A DNA stretch of 15,196 nucleotides from Candidatus Brocadiia bacterium. Its GTDB lineage: Bacteria > Planctomycetota > MHYJ01 > WSZJ01. The DNA is taken from assembly GCA_013360825.1 (NCBI GenBank), contig JABWAY010000062.1, positions 1 through 15,196 of the forward strand. Reading direction: 5' to 3'. Position numbers and translations under genes: made by a program. The notes beneath the pieces were generated by a model. It ran no database searches and had not been told where the DNA came from. It worked only from the letters and a program-made list of their open reading frames with translations. Shown here piece after piece: positions 6,943 through 14,805 of this stretch (positions are counted from its first letter, which is position 1; every line of letters begins with the position of its first letter).

Positions 6943-8701
6943 GAAACTGCATGAGCTGATCGCAGGCGGAGAATCCCTCCACGTTGAGTTCAAGGGGGAG
7001 TCGAAGCGCCCGCTGAACGACACCGATCTGGTCGAGGCCGTCGTCTGCCTTGCCAATCGGCCGGCCGACGGAGCCGGCTGGCTGCTCGTCGGCGTCGAGG
7101 ACGACGGTCACGTCACGGGGGCGAAGCACCGACACGCGGACCGAACGGACCCGTTGCGGGTTCAGGCCCTGATCTCGAACCGGACCCGCCCCTCCCTCAC
7201 CGTACGTGTCGAACTCCTCCCACACAAAGCAGGATCCGTCCTCGTCGTCGAGGTACCTCCCGTGCGCTCGCCGATCGGCACCAGTGACGGCAAGTACGTC
7301 CGTCGGGCCATCGGCGCGGACGGCGCGCCGGAGTGCCTTCCCTTCCATTTCCACGAAATGCAGGGAACCCAGGCGGACCGCGGCCTCCTGGACTACTCGG
7401 CGCTCGTCGTGCCCGACGCCCGATGGGAGGATCTCGACCCCCTGGAGTTCGAGCGTTTCCGTCGTTTGATCCGCGAGAACCGGACCCGCGGTGATGAAGG
7501 GCTTGGGACACTGTCGGACAAGGAGATCGCCAAGGCTCTGGGCGCCGTCGAGGCGAATCATGAGGTCCGGGCGGTCCGTGTCCTGGGCCTGCTCCTTTTC
7601 GGAAAGGAGGATGCGCTCCGTTCGCTAATCCCCGGTCACGAAGTCGCGTTCCAGGTTCTGCAGGGGACGCGCGTGGACGTAAACGAGTTCTTCCACAGCC
7701 CACTGCTGCGAGTCTTCGAGGAGATCCTGACCAGATTCCGCGCCAGGAACAGTGAACAGGAGCTCGTCGAGGGGCTGATTCGCATCGGCATTCCGGACTA
7801 TCCCGAACGCGCGTTTCGGGAGGCGCTTGCCAACGCCCTGGTTCACCGGGACTACACCCGGTTGGGGGCGACGCACGTGCAGTGGCACGCCGACCGGATC
7901 GAAATCTCCAGTCCCGGAGGTTTCCCCGAGGGAGTGCGTCTCAACAACCTGCTCGTGACGCCTCCCCGCCCACGAAACCCCCGTCTTGCGGACGCGCTCA
8001 AGCGCGCGGGAATCGTCGAACGCACGGCCCGCGGCATAGACACTATCTTCGAAGAACAACTGCGAAACGGCCGTCCCGCGCCGAGCTACGACCGGAGCAC
8101 CGACGCGTCGGTCGTCCTCCAACTTCCCGGGGGACCGGCGGCGACGGGCTTCGTCAGGCTTGTGGACGCGGAGGCGCGCGCCGATCGCCCCCTCGGCCTG
8201 GACGAGCTTCTCGTCCTCCACGCGCTGCGAGCGGAGCGGTCCATCCCGGTCGCGCGAGCAGCGGAGCTGATCCAGAAGCCTCTGCCCGAGGCCAAGTCCG
8301 TGCTGGAGCGCCTCGTCGAGGCCGGCCATGTCGAAGGCCGCGGTGGCTCGAGCGCCCGGACCTTTCACCTGTCCGGTCGCATGTACGCTCGGCTTGGCGA
8401 CACCGCCGCCTACGTTCGGCAGAGGGGCTTCGAGCCCTACCAGCAGGAGGAGATGGTGCTCGCCTTCGTCCGGAAGAAGGGCCAGATCACGCGGCGCGAG
8501 GCCGCTCAGCTCTGCCGGATCGTTTCGCCCCAGGCGCGCTACCTCCTGTCGAAGCTGAAGGCCGACGGGAAACTCGTACAGCAAGGCGTCAAGCGGACCG
8601 CGTTCTATGTCCTTCCGTCCAAAGCTTTGGATGTGTCCAAACGGACTTTGGATACATCCAAATCTGCCGCCAAACAATCCAAACGGAGCCGCAGCCCCTG
8701 A
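6932..8701 (+). CDS. AlbA_2 (Schlafen-like) / GHKL-type ATP-binding protein with winged helices (589 aa)
   Basis: A COG2865-type protein. Start is ATG 6932, with a good ribosome site (AGAGGAAGG) inside the end of the methyltransferase gene (11-bp overlap). Residues 10-130 are an AlbA_2 domain: E14, VEFKGE at 18-23, a LANR segment, and WLLVGVEDDG at 50-59. Residues about 285-390 match the C-terminal HATPase_c_4 region: PERAFREALANALVHRDY at 291-308, with N301 in the N-box position, then ISSPGGFPEGV and RTARGID. Two winged-helix-like segments follow (about 420-470 and 500-560). The last 27 residues are a Lys/Ser-rich tail of heptads (LDVSKRT, LDTSKSA, AKQSKRS) encoded by a 21-bp DNA repeat. The family usually acts as DNA-binding regulator or ATPase; some Schlafen/AlbA_2 relatives are nucleases. 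Sitting between methylase and helicase, it probably regulates or couples the two (inference). Confidence 0.88.
   Translation: MTPEKLHELIAGGESLHVEFKGESKRPLNDTDLVEAVVCLANRPADGAGWLLVGVEDDGHVTGAKHRHADRTDPLRVQALISNRTRPSLTVRVELLPHKAGSVLVVEVPPVRSPIGTSDGKYVRRAIGADGAPECLPFHFHEMQGTQADRGLLDYSALVVPDARWEDLDPLEFERFRRLIRENRTRGDEGLGTLSDKEIAKALGAVEANHEVRAVRVLGLLLFGKEDALRSLIPGHEVAFQVLQGTRVDVNEFFHSPLLRVFEEILTRFRARNSEQELVEGLIRIGIPDYPERAFREALANALVHRDYTRLGATHVQWHADRIEISSPGGFPEGVRLNNLLVTPPRPRNPRLADALKRAGIVERTARGIDTIFEEQLRNGRPAPSYDRSTDASVVLQLPGGPAATGFVRLVDAEARADRPLGLDELLVLHALRAERSIPVARAAELIQKPLPEAKSVLERLVEAGHVEGRGGSSARTFHLSGRMYARLGDTAAYVRQRGFEPYQQEEMVLAFVRKKGQITRREAAQLCRIVSPQARYLLSKLKADGKLVQQGVKRTAFYVLPSKALDVSKRTLDTSKSAAKQSKRSRSP
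8618..8684. repeat. 21-bp tandem repeat with nested TCCAAA/TTTGGA palindromes
   Basis: TCCAAA occurs at 8618, 8636, 8657 and 8678 (steps of 18, 21 and 21 bp), and TTTGGA at 8626 and 8647 (21 bp). Together they make three palindromes: TCCAAAGCTTTGGA (8618-8631, perfect), TTTGGATGTGTCCAAA (8626-8641) and TTTGGATACATCCAAA (8647-8662). The centres of the last two are 21 bp apart, two helical turns. The array lies in the 3' end of the AlbA_2 gene, where it encodes heptads, and ends about 19 bp before the helicase start. It could be an operator bound by the winged-helix protein itself, or simply a repeat expansion of a basic tail. Confidence 0.8.
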
Positions 8702-8702
8702 C

Positions 8703-11700
8703 ATGAGTCTCACATCGAACGACAAGCCGGAGTTCATCGACAACCGGAGCGACAATACACTCGCTTCCGCGCTGAACGCCCACATGGACTGGCTCGCACG
8801 GACTTACGCGAAACCCGTCTCCCTGTCCGTCGCTTCGGGCTACTTCAATCCGGAAGGCTTCGCCCTGCTGGCTTCTCGCCTCCGGAATCTCAGCCAGGTC
8901 AGACTGCTGCTCGGCGCGGAGCCGATTCCGCCGCCTGCGAAACCTGTCCGCGCCCCCGGAGATCCCCGGGGGGCACGGTTCGAAGCCAAACTCGTCCGCG
9001 AGGCGATTACCCTCAACGCCGTAGGTCTCGTACGCGACCGGGACCGGATTCCGTTCTCCCTCGAATCCGATCGATCCATCCGGTCGCTCTTGGAGCTTCT
9101 CGACTCGGGTCTCGTCGAGGTGCGCCGCTACGAGAAGGCGTTTCTTCACGGGAAAGCCTACGTCTTTGCCGGCAACGAGGGCGCGGTCGTCGGAAGCAGC
9201 AATTTCACGGCTGCCGGACTCACGTCAAATCTGGAACTGAATCTCGGACGATACGACCCCGAACCCGTGCGGCGAGTCCAGACGTGGTTCGAAGACCTCT
9301 GGGCCGAGGCGGTGCCTTTCGATCTCGCGGGGCTGTACCGCGAGCGCTTCGGGGAACGCGACCCGTACCTGATCTACCTGCGCGTGCTCTGGGAGCTATA
9401 CAAGGACGAACTGGACGAAGAGCAGCGTCGGGTCGGGCTGACGCTGACGACGTTCCAGAAGGACGGCCTCTGGCGCGCACGCCGAATCCTCTCGGAATTC
9501 AACGGCGTTCTGATCGCCGATGGCGTCGGCCTCGGCAAGACGTACATCGCGGGTGAGCTGATCCGAGAGGCGTTGCAGGAACGCCGCCAGCGCGTCCTCC
9601 TCGTCACGCCCGCAGCTCTGCGAGATGGGATGTGGCGGCAGTTCAAGCTCGACTGGCAGCTCCCGTCCTTCGAAACGATCTCCTACGAGCAGTTGATGGA
9701 TGAGGCGCAGGTCGGCGGCAAGACGGCGACGCTCGCCTTCAAACCGAACGAGTACGCCATGGTCGTCATCGATGAGTCGCACGCCTTTCGCAACCCGGAT
9801 GCTCTCCGAGCGCAGCGCCTGCGCGCACTCCTGCTCGGAGATCCACCGAAGCAGGTCGTGCTTCTCACCGCAACGCCCGTGAACAACTCCCTATGGGACT
9901 TGTACTACCTGCTCACGACGTTCGTGGCCCACGACGGCGTTTTCGCGGAGCGCGGCGTCCGCTCCCTCAAGGACAAGTTCAAGGAGGCCGCCGACCAGGA
10001 CCCGGACGATCTTCGCCCCGACACCCTCTTCGACATCCTCGACCTGGTGACGGTCCGGCGCACGCGGCACTTCGTGAAGAAATACTACTCGAACGAAATG
10101 ATCACCGGCCCGCGGGGCGAGCGCCAACCCGTGCGCTTTCCCGACCCACACGTCGAGCGAATCGGCTACGACCTCGATGCTGTCCTGCCCGGGTTCTTCG
10201 ACGACATTCGCGAGGCGCTGGTCGGCGACGAGGACGAGCATTCCGAGCCGCTTCTCAAGATGGCCCGCTACTTCCCGAGCGCCTACCGGCGGAAAGGCAA
10301 GCCGGAGGGGTCACAACTCGCCCTGGTCGGCCTGATCCGGACGGGACTCCTCAAGCGATTCGAGTCGTCCGTTCACGCCATCGCCACCACGGCGACCCGG
10401 ATGGTGGGAACGCACGATGCCTTCCTTAGAGCCCTGGACCAGGGCTGGGTGCCCACGGCCATGGACGGCGAGGAATGGGCCAACGTGGAGGACGACGAGG
10501 ACTTCGAGCGGCTCTTGCAGGAATCGTCGTACAAGGAGCCCGCATCGGCTTACGACCTCAAGCGGCTCCGCGCCGACGTCGAATCAGACCGGGCGATCCT
10601 GGCCGGGCTCGCGCGTCGCGCCACTTCCGTCAAGGCCGAGAAGGACCCCAAGCTTGAGGCGCTGGTCAAGGCGCTCCTGGGCACTCTCAATGCTGCGGAA
10701 GACCAAGGGGTGCTCGAGGCGGAGAAGGCGCGCAATCGGAAGGTGATCGTGTTTTCCTACTTCGCCGACACGGTCGAGTGGATTCACAACCATCTGGTCC
10801 ACGTGCTCGCTTCCGACATCCGCCTCGCGCCGTATCGAAACCGGCTTGTTTCCGTAGCCGGCCAGGAAAGCCTGCACGGTGTCGGGCGCGAAAAGGCCGT
10901 CTGGGGCTTCGCGCCGGAGAGCACCCAGGCGCCCCCGGCCCACGCTCAGGACCGCTTCGACATTCTGCTCACGACCGACGTGCTCGCGGAAGGCGTCAAC
11001 CTTCAACAGGCCCGCAACATCATCAATTACGACCTGCCATGGAACCCCATGCGCCTGGTCCAGCGCCACGGCCGCATCGACCGCATCGGCAGCCCGCACA
11101 AGGACGTCTACGTGAAGTGCTTCTTCCCGGATCGCCGCCTCGATATCCTCCTCGACCTCGAGGCCCGAATCCGGCGCAAGCTCGCGCAGGCGGCAGCCTC
11201 GATCGGGCTCGAAAGCGAGGTCATTCCCGGCGCGAAGACGTCCGATGTCGTTTTTGCCGAAACCCGCAAGGAGATCGCCGCGATCGAGAAAGGCGATGCC
11301 GACCTGCTGGAACGAGGCGGCGAGGACACCTCCGCTCACTCCGGCGAGGAGTACCGGCAGGAACTTCGGCAGGCGCTCCTCACCCGCAAGGAGCAGATAG
11401 CCAACCTCCCCTGGGCCGCCGGTTCCGGGCTTGCGCAGGGACCGGAGCGCGGGCACTTCTTCCTGGCCAAGGTCGGCGAGCAGTCCTTCCTTCGCTTCGT
11501 CCCGTTTTCCGGCGGCCCGATCGAACGCAATACGCTCAAGTGCCTCAAGCGGATCACCTGCGCGCCGGACACTCTCAGGCACTTGCCCGAGAACCTCGCC
11601 GCCGCGACGTACGACGCTTGGCTCCGGGCGCGCGATGACGTGTACCAGGAATGGCAGTTCGCCACCGACCCCAAGAACATCCAGCCGAAAGTCCGCCCCT

Positions 11701-11993
11701 ACTTCCTCCGCGTCGCAGAGCACCTGCGCCGCACGCCGCCGCCGGACCTGCCTGAGAACGACCTGGCCGCTCTCCTGTCCACACTCGAAGCCCCGATCGG
11801 AGTCCGCCACGAGCGCGTTCTTCGCAATTTGTTCGACCCTGACGACGACGTCAGTCCAGAGAAGGTCAAGGCGTTCATCGCGAAGGTGAAGGAACTGGGG
11901 CTGCAGCCGTACAAGCAGCCGGAGCCGCTTGCGCAGATCGAGAAGGAGGAGGTGGCGCTGGTGTGCTGGATGGCGGTGGAAGCCGCAGAGTGA
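8703..11993 (+). CDS. PLD-nuclease / SNF2-family helicase fusion (1096 aa), DrmD/HepA-like
   Basis: Predicted DNA translocase with an N-terminal nuclease. Start chosen at ATG 8703, one base after the TGA of the previous gene (TGACATG); an upstream in-frame ATG at 8607 lies in the repeat and is rejected. Residues 1-200 are a single phospholipase D-like domain: HGKAYVF with H149 and K151, and GSSNFT at 164-169. This is one half-site, so cutting would need a dimer. Helicase motifs: DGVGLGKT with K279 (Walker A), DESH at 357-360 (motif II), LLTATPVNN (motif III), TTDVLAEGVNLQ (motif V) and QRHGRIDRIG at 787-796 (motif VI). About 300 further residues follow, of unknown role. A RapA/HepA-type SNF2 ATPase is also the core of DrmD in class 1 DISARM, and PLD nucleases work with helicases in the NgoAVII/CglI restriction enzymes. 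Likely the effector of the system. Confidence 0.9.
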   Translation: MSLTSNDKPEFIDNRSDNTLASALNAHMDWLARTYAKPVSLSVASGYFNPEGFALLASRLRNLSQVRLLLGAEPIPPPAKPVRAPGDPRGARFEAKLVREAITLNAVGLVRDRDRIPFSLESDRSIRSLLELLDSGLVEVRRYEKAFLHGKAYVFAGNEGAVVGSSNFTAAGLTSNLELNLGRYDPEPVRRVQTWFEDLWAEAVPFDLAGLYRERFGERDPYLIYLRVLWELYKDELDEEQRRVGLTLTTFQKDGLWRARRILSEFNGVLIADGVGLGKTYIAGELIREALQERRQRVLLVTPAALRDGMWRQFKLDWQLPSFETISYEQLMDEAQVGGKTATLAFKPNEYAMVVIDESHAFRNPDALRAQRLRALLLGDPPKQVVLLTATPVNNSLWDLYYLLTTFVAHDGVFAERGVRSLKDKFKEAADQDPDDLRPDTLFDILDLVTVRRTRHFVKKYYSNEMITGPRGERQPVRFPDPHVERIGYDLDAVLPGFFDDIREALVGDEDEHSEPLLKMARYFPSAYRRKGKPEGSQLALVGLIRTGLLKRFESSVHAIATTATRMVGTHDAFLRALDQGWVPTAMDGEEWANVEDDEDFERLLQESSYKEPASAYDLKRLRADVESDRAILAGLARRATSVKAEKDPKLEALVKALLGTLNAAEDQGVLEAEKARNRKVIVFSYFADTVEWIHNHLVHVLASDIRLAPYRNRLVSVAGQESLHGVGREKAVWGFAPESTQAPPAHAQDRFDILLTTDVLAEGVNLQQARNIINYDLPWNPMRLVQRHGRIDRIGSPHKDVYVKCFFPDRRLDILLDLEARIRRKLAQAAASIGLESEVIPGAKTSDVVFAETRKEIAAIEKGDADLLERGGEDTSAHSGEEYRQELRQALLTRKEQIANLPWAAGSGLAQGPERGHFFLAKVGEQSFLRFVPFSGGPIERNTLKCLKRITCAPDTLRHLPENLAAATYDAWLRARDDVYQEWQFATDPKNIQPKVRPYFLRVAEHLRRTPPPDLPENDLAALLSTLEAPIGVRHERVLRNLFDPDDDVSPEKVKAFIAKVKELGLQPYKQPEPLAQIEKEEVALVCWMAVEAAE

Positions 11994-12085
11994 CCTGCAG
12001 ACAAAAGGAAGAGTGAGGTCGGGCGGGCCGTCAGGTCCATTCATTCGATGCGAACTTGAGTGTCCACTTGAACTGGGAGGCAGGC

Positions 12086-13798
12086 ATGGCAAACGCAGCT
12101 TCTCCGAAGTCATCCCCGACCGGCCGACTTGGAGTCATTCGCCCCGGTCGCGCCACCGTAAGAACGACGTTTCAGATCGCATCAACGCTTGATCCAATGT
12201 CCGGGAAGACGGTGGCTGACACCGAGGCCTCCGCTCGCAGGGTGATTCTCACTTGGTTGGGAAGCAAGCTCCCAGCGCCACTGCCGAAGAGTGCGTTCGA
12301 AGGAGCCTCCTTCTCCCTCGAGGAGCATGGACAGGTTCTTCAGGTCGTGGGAATTCCAGATCTCGGCGTCTGGAGTTCGAAGCTGTCTCAGCCGGACACG
12401 CCCTTCAAAGAGCGGAAGGCCGTGCCCGGACGAACTTGGACCACCGAACTGTCGATTGCGCGAACGACAGACGGAGTGAGATTCGTCGGGCGAGTTCTTT
12501 GCGCGTCGCTTCCCTTTGCGGAAGCACCGATTGAGTACACCAGGCCGAGGGTCGTGATCGACCTCGCGGAGAATCTGAACCTGCGGGACGTTCGCAAGAT
12601 CAGCCGCCAGCCCTGGGTAGTGACATCGGAGAAGGATCTCGCGGAACTTCTCTCCCTCCTTGTCAGCCCTGCAAGAACGCTTCCGGTCTACCTGCTGACC
12701 CCGCCGGATTCGGCGAAGCTCGGACTTCCAGTTGCGCAGTACTTACTGGATGAGGTCGAACTCGCCAAGCGAATGCAGGGGTTGGGTGTGGTCGTTGCGA
12801 TGCCCAAACACTTGAACCCGCTGTGGACTGCGAAGGTCGGACGAATCTGGTCGGCTTTCATGGGAGCAGTCCGAACCTATCGTCCGGGGCTGAATTTCGA
12901 CCAGGACTCTCCGACGAGCCACCCCCTGGCTCTGGCCGACAAAGTCATGGCGTTCGATCGAAACGGCCTTCGCGCCGAGGCTGCTTTCAGCGACTTCCTT
13001 GTCGAACGGGCATTTCAGGAGGCTGCATCGAGAAGCCTGGAGTGGGCGCCCTGCTTGTCGTACGCCGACGCGCTGCGGCGAGAGTCCGAGCAGGCCGGCG
13101 CGCGGGCCGACAAGGCGGGGAGCAGCATCGAGTCGTTGCGCAAGCAGGTCGAGGCGCAGACCAAGAGAGCGGATGAGTGGGAAGGGATCGCCGGGTCATT
13201 CGACACGGACGTCAACTCTCTCTCCCGCGAACTTGAGGGCGAGAAGGAGGACAACAGTAAGCTCCGTCGCTACATCGAAACGCTTCGGGCGCAGCTTCAG
13301 GGCAAGACCGGCAAGTCTCCGGACAGCGCCATTCCAATCCCCTCCGCCTACGAAGAGCTGTCGCCGTGGGTTGATCGATACCTCGCCGGCCGACTGGCCC
13401 TGCATCCGCGCGCCCTTCGTGGCCTCAAAGACGCGGCGTACAAAGATGTTGGACTGTGCTACCGGGCCTTGCTTTGCCTTGCGATGGAATATCGCGACAT
13501 GCGGCTGCGCTCCGAGGGAGACGACAGCCCGCGGCTCGCATGGGAGAAGAAGCTCCAGGAGTTGGAGCTGAAGTACGACGGGTCCATCACGAAGGAGCGA
13601 GCGGGGCAGGAGGGGGACACGTACTTCGTGAAATATCCCGTCGGCTCGGAACGAAACCAGTTCCTTCAGTTCCATCTTCGCAAGGGGAAAGTGAAAGACG
13701 ACGAACTGTGTCTGGCCATCTACTTCTTCTGGGACGAGGAGAAGCAGCGGGTGGTCGTCGGCTGGCTCCCCAGTCATCTGGAGAACAGGTTGACGTAG
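12086..13798 (+). CDS. Unrecognised coiled-coil protein (570 aa) in the defence-like operon
   Basis: Start at ATG 12086, preceded by GGGAGG at good spacing; a TTG at 12056 in the same frame is less likely. Gap to the helicase is 92 bp. Three parts are visible. Residues about 30-320 look like an alpha/beta region with GRTWTTELSIA, PWVVTSEKDLAELLSLL, RTLPVYLLTPP and GAVRTYRPG. Residues 326-405 are a highly charged coiled coil (ALRRES, LRKQVEAQTKRADEW, LRRYIETLRAQLQ). Residues about 415-570 end in a compact beta-rich segment (GDTYFVKYPVGSERNQFLQF, then LAIYFFWDEE and GWLPSHLENRLT) that recalls a small RelE/ParE-like fold. I do not recognise the family. The coiled coil suggests oligomerisation and the end domain might be a toxin-like or nucleic-acid-binding module (inference). 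No signal peptide or membrane segment. Confidence 0.85.
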   Translation: MANAASPKSSPTGRLGVIRPGRATVRTTFQIASTLDPMSGKTVADTEASARRVILTWLGSKLPAPLPKSAFEGASFSLEEHGQVLQVVGIPDLGVWSSKLSQPDTPFKERKAVPGRTWTTELSIARTTDGVRFVGRVLCASLPFAEAPIEYTRPRVVIDLAENLNLRDVRKISRQPWVVTSEKDLAELLSLLVSPARTLPVYLLTPPDSAKLGLPVAQYLLDEVELAKRMQGLGVVVAMPKHLNPLWTAKVGRIWSAFMGAVRTYRPGLNFDQDSPTSHPLALADKVMAFDRNGLRAEAAFSDFLVERAFQEAASRSLEWAPCLSYADALRRESEQAGARADKAGSSIESLRKQVEAQTKRADEWEGIAGSFDTDVNSLSRELEGEKEDNSKLRRYIETLRAQLQGKTGKSPDSAIPIPSAYEELSPWVDRYLAGRLALHPRALRGLKDAAYKDVGLCYRALLCLAMEYRDMRLRSEGDDSPRLAWEKKLQELELKYDGSITKERAGQEGDTYFVKYPVGSERNQFLQFHLRKGKVKDDELCLAIYFFWDEEKQRVVVGWLPSHLENRLT

Positions 13799-13860
13799 TC
13801 CTCGCCGCAGCGTCGAAGTCCCGTGTAGTGCCCTACCCGACAAAGCTGAGGAGCACCGGC

Positions 13861-14532
13861 ATGGCAGCGCCCAAGAAAGTCTCCCAGGCAATGCAGGAAC
13901 TCCTCGCCCAGATCGGCGAAAACGCCGTCCTCCTGACCCTTGCCGGAAAGGCCCGAGGAACCCCATGGAAGGTCTTCAAGAACGTGGACGACCGCGGTTT
14001 CGATCTGCTCCTGCGGCATCCCAACTGCCGAGCGGTGCGCGTTGAGGTCAAGACACGCCAGCGCGTGTGGACCACCGCGGGAAAGCACAATCTCCGCACG
14101 GCGCATTTCACGGTGACGTCTCTCGAGCAGAAATCCGCCAAGGCCGTGGTGTGCTACTGGTGGGAGCGCGGGTGGATGTTCGTCGTGCCGAGCCGGAAGC
14201 TCAAGCGTGCGCCCGCAGGGTCGAAGCGCCTCTATAAGTTTGTCGTTCACGCTCCCAAGAGCGGAAAGCTCCCAGGAGGTGAAGTCGGAAGGTGGCTGGA
14301 ACGGTGGAGCGTTCTCGCGCCTGAGTTTTCCGACGGAGGACCGCTACTTTCTGGTTCTTGTACGCGGCGGCCGAAACGGTCGGTTCCCGGTCGGAAATCC
14401 CTGGAAAGCTCCGACGGCCCCAGCCCTGACCGCGATTCTCGGACCCTTGGAGCGCGTAATCGGAGTCCAGAAAAGCGCGGAGCATCGGATTCGGGTCGTC
14501 GCCGAAGTGCTCGCGCCGCACGACGCGAATGA
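13861..14532 (+). CDS. Small PD-(D/E)XK-type nuclease candidate
   Basis: ATG 13861 follows GAGGAG by 8 bp and lies 62 bp after the previous stop. The first about 155 residues are protein-like: ENAVLLTLAGKA (about 20-31) with E20, then NVDDRGFDLLL with D48, and RVEVKTRQR with E62 and K64. The order E...D-x13-ExK is the core of PD-(D/E)XK nucleases, where these residues bind metal and cut DNA. WWERGWMFVVPSRKL and a basic KRAPAGSKRLYKF stretch follow. From about residue 160 (GEVGRWLERWSVLA) the frame turns into Ser/Arg/Pro-rich sequence up to the stop at 14532, which looks like run-on past a lost natural end, so the true C-terminus may be truncated at the island edge. It could be a second nuclease for the system or an orphan Holliday-junction or HNH-like cargo enzyme. 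Confidence 0.72.
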   Translation: MAAPKKVSQAMQELLAQIGENAVLLTLAGKARGTPWKVFKNVDDRGFDLLLRHPNCRAVRVEVKTRQRVWTTAGKHNLRTAHFTVTSLEQKSAKAVVCYWWERGWMFVVPSRKLKRAPAGSKRLYKFVVHAPKSGKLPGGEVGRWLERWSVLAPEFSDGGPLLSGSCTRRPKRSVPGRKSLESSDGPSPDRDSRTLGARNRSPEKRGASDSGRRRSARAARRE

Positions 14533-14587
14533 CCCGTTTGGCGTCCTGAACATGCGCCGGGGTCGACGGCTCGATGGAGAGGGACAT
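14450..14587 (-). pseudogene. 5' fragment of an unrecognised gene, truncated at the island edge
   Basis: From ATG 14587 the first 46 residues (MSLSIEPSTP, then VQDAKRVIRVVRREHFGDD, then NPMLRAFLDSDYAL) have a protein-like, amphipathic composition. After that the frame continues to 14201 as Gly/Arg/Ser-rich sequence that overlaps the nuclease gene and lacks structure. I read it as the start of a gene whose remainder was removed when the island end formed. No ribosome site is obvious and I do not recognise a family. A chance ORF is the alternative. Confidence 0.35.
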
Positions 14588-14805
14588 AGTGAGGGCAGCA
14601 CCGCAGTTTCGGCCCAGGTGGGGAATTCATGTGGTTCCGGAAACCGAACCGATCCCCGCCGCTTCCGCAGGAACTGGTACGCCCGCCCGGACTCCTACCG
14701 GGATCTTCGGGTTGCGCCGGGGCTCACGTCAAGCACCGCCGCCGTGACGGATCGCCGCGTCAGGGCGCTCACCCGGCCGCGGCAGTCAACGACCAGCCCC
14801 CCACT
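14588..14805. other. Short intergenic gap at the right edge
   Basis: 218 bp without a supported gene. A plus-strand frame from ATG 14629 begins MWFRKPNRSPPLPQELVRPP and stays open to the window end, but it runs antisense to the WD40 gene and loses protein character after about 30 residues. I found no copy of the tRNA-Sec 3' end here that could be the distal attachment site. Confidence 0.5.

Noticed and set aside
8607..8702. Helicase start at ATG 8607
   Set aside because: The extra 32 residues are the out-of-frame reading of the 21-bp repeats, and the coupled ATG at 8703 matches the usual PLD-helicase N-terminus.
7625..8785. 386-aa minus-strand open frame
   Set aside because: Antisense shadow of the AlbA_2 gene, with no recognisable domain.
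12056..12085. TTG start for the coiled-coil protein
   Set aside because: ATG 12086 has a strong GGGAGG site; the TTG has none.
10584..12113. 509-aa minus-strand open frame
   Set aside because: It lies entirely antisense to the helicase, whose motifs are clear; long antisense frames are common in GC-rich coding DNA.
14588..14805. Distal attachment-site copy of the tRNA-Sec 3' end
   Set aside because: I looked for the T-arm and acceptor sequence and found no convincing copy in the right flank.
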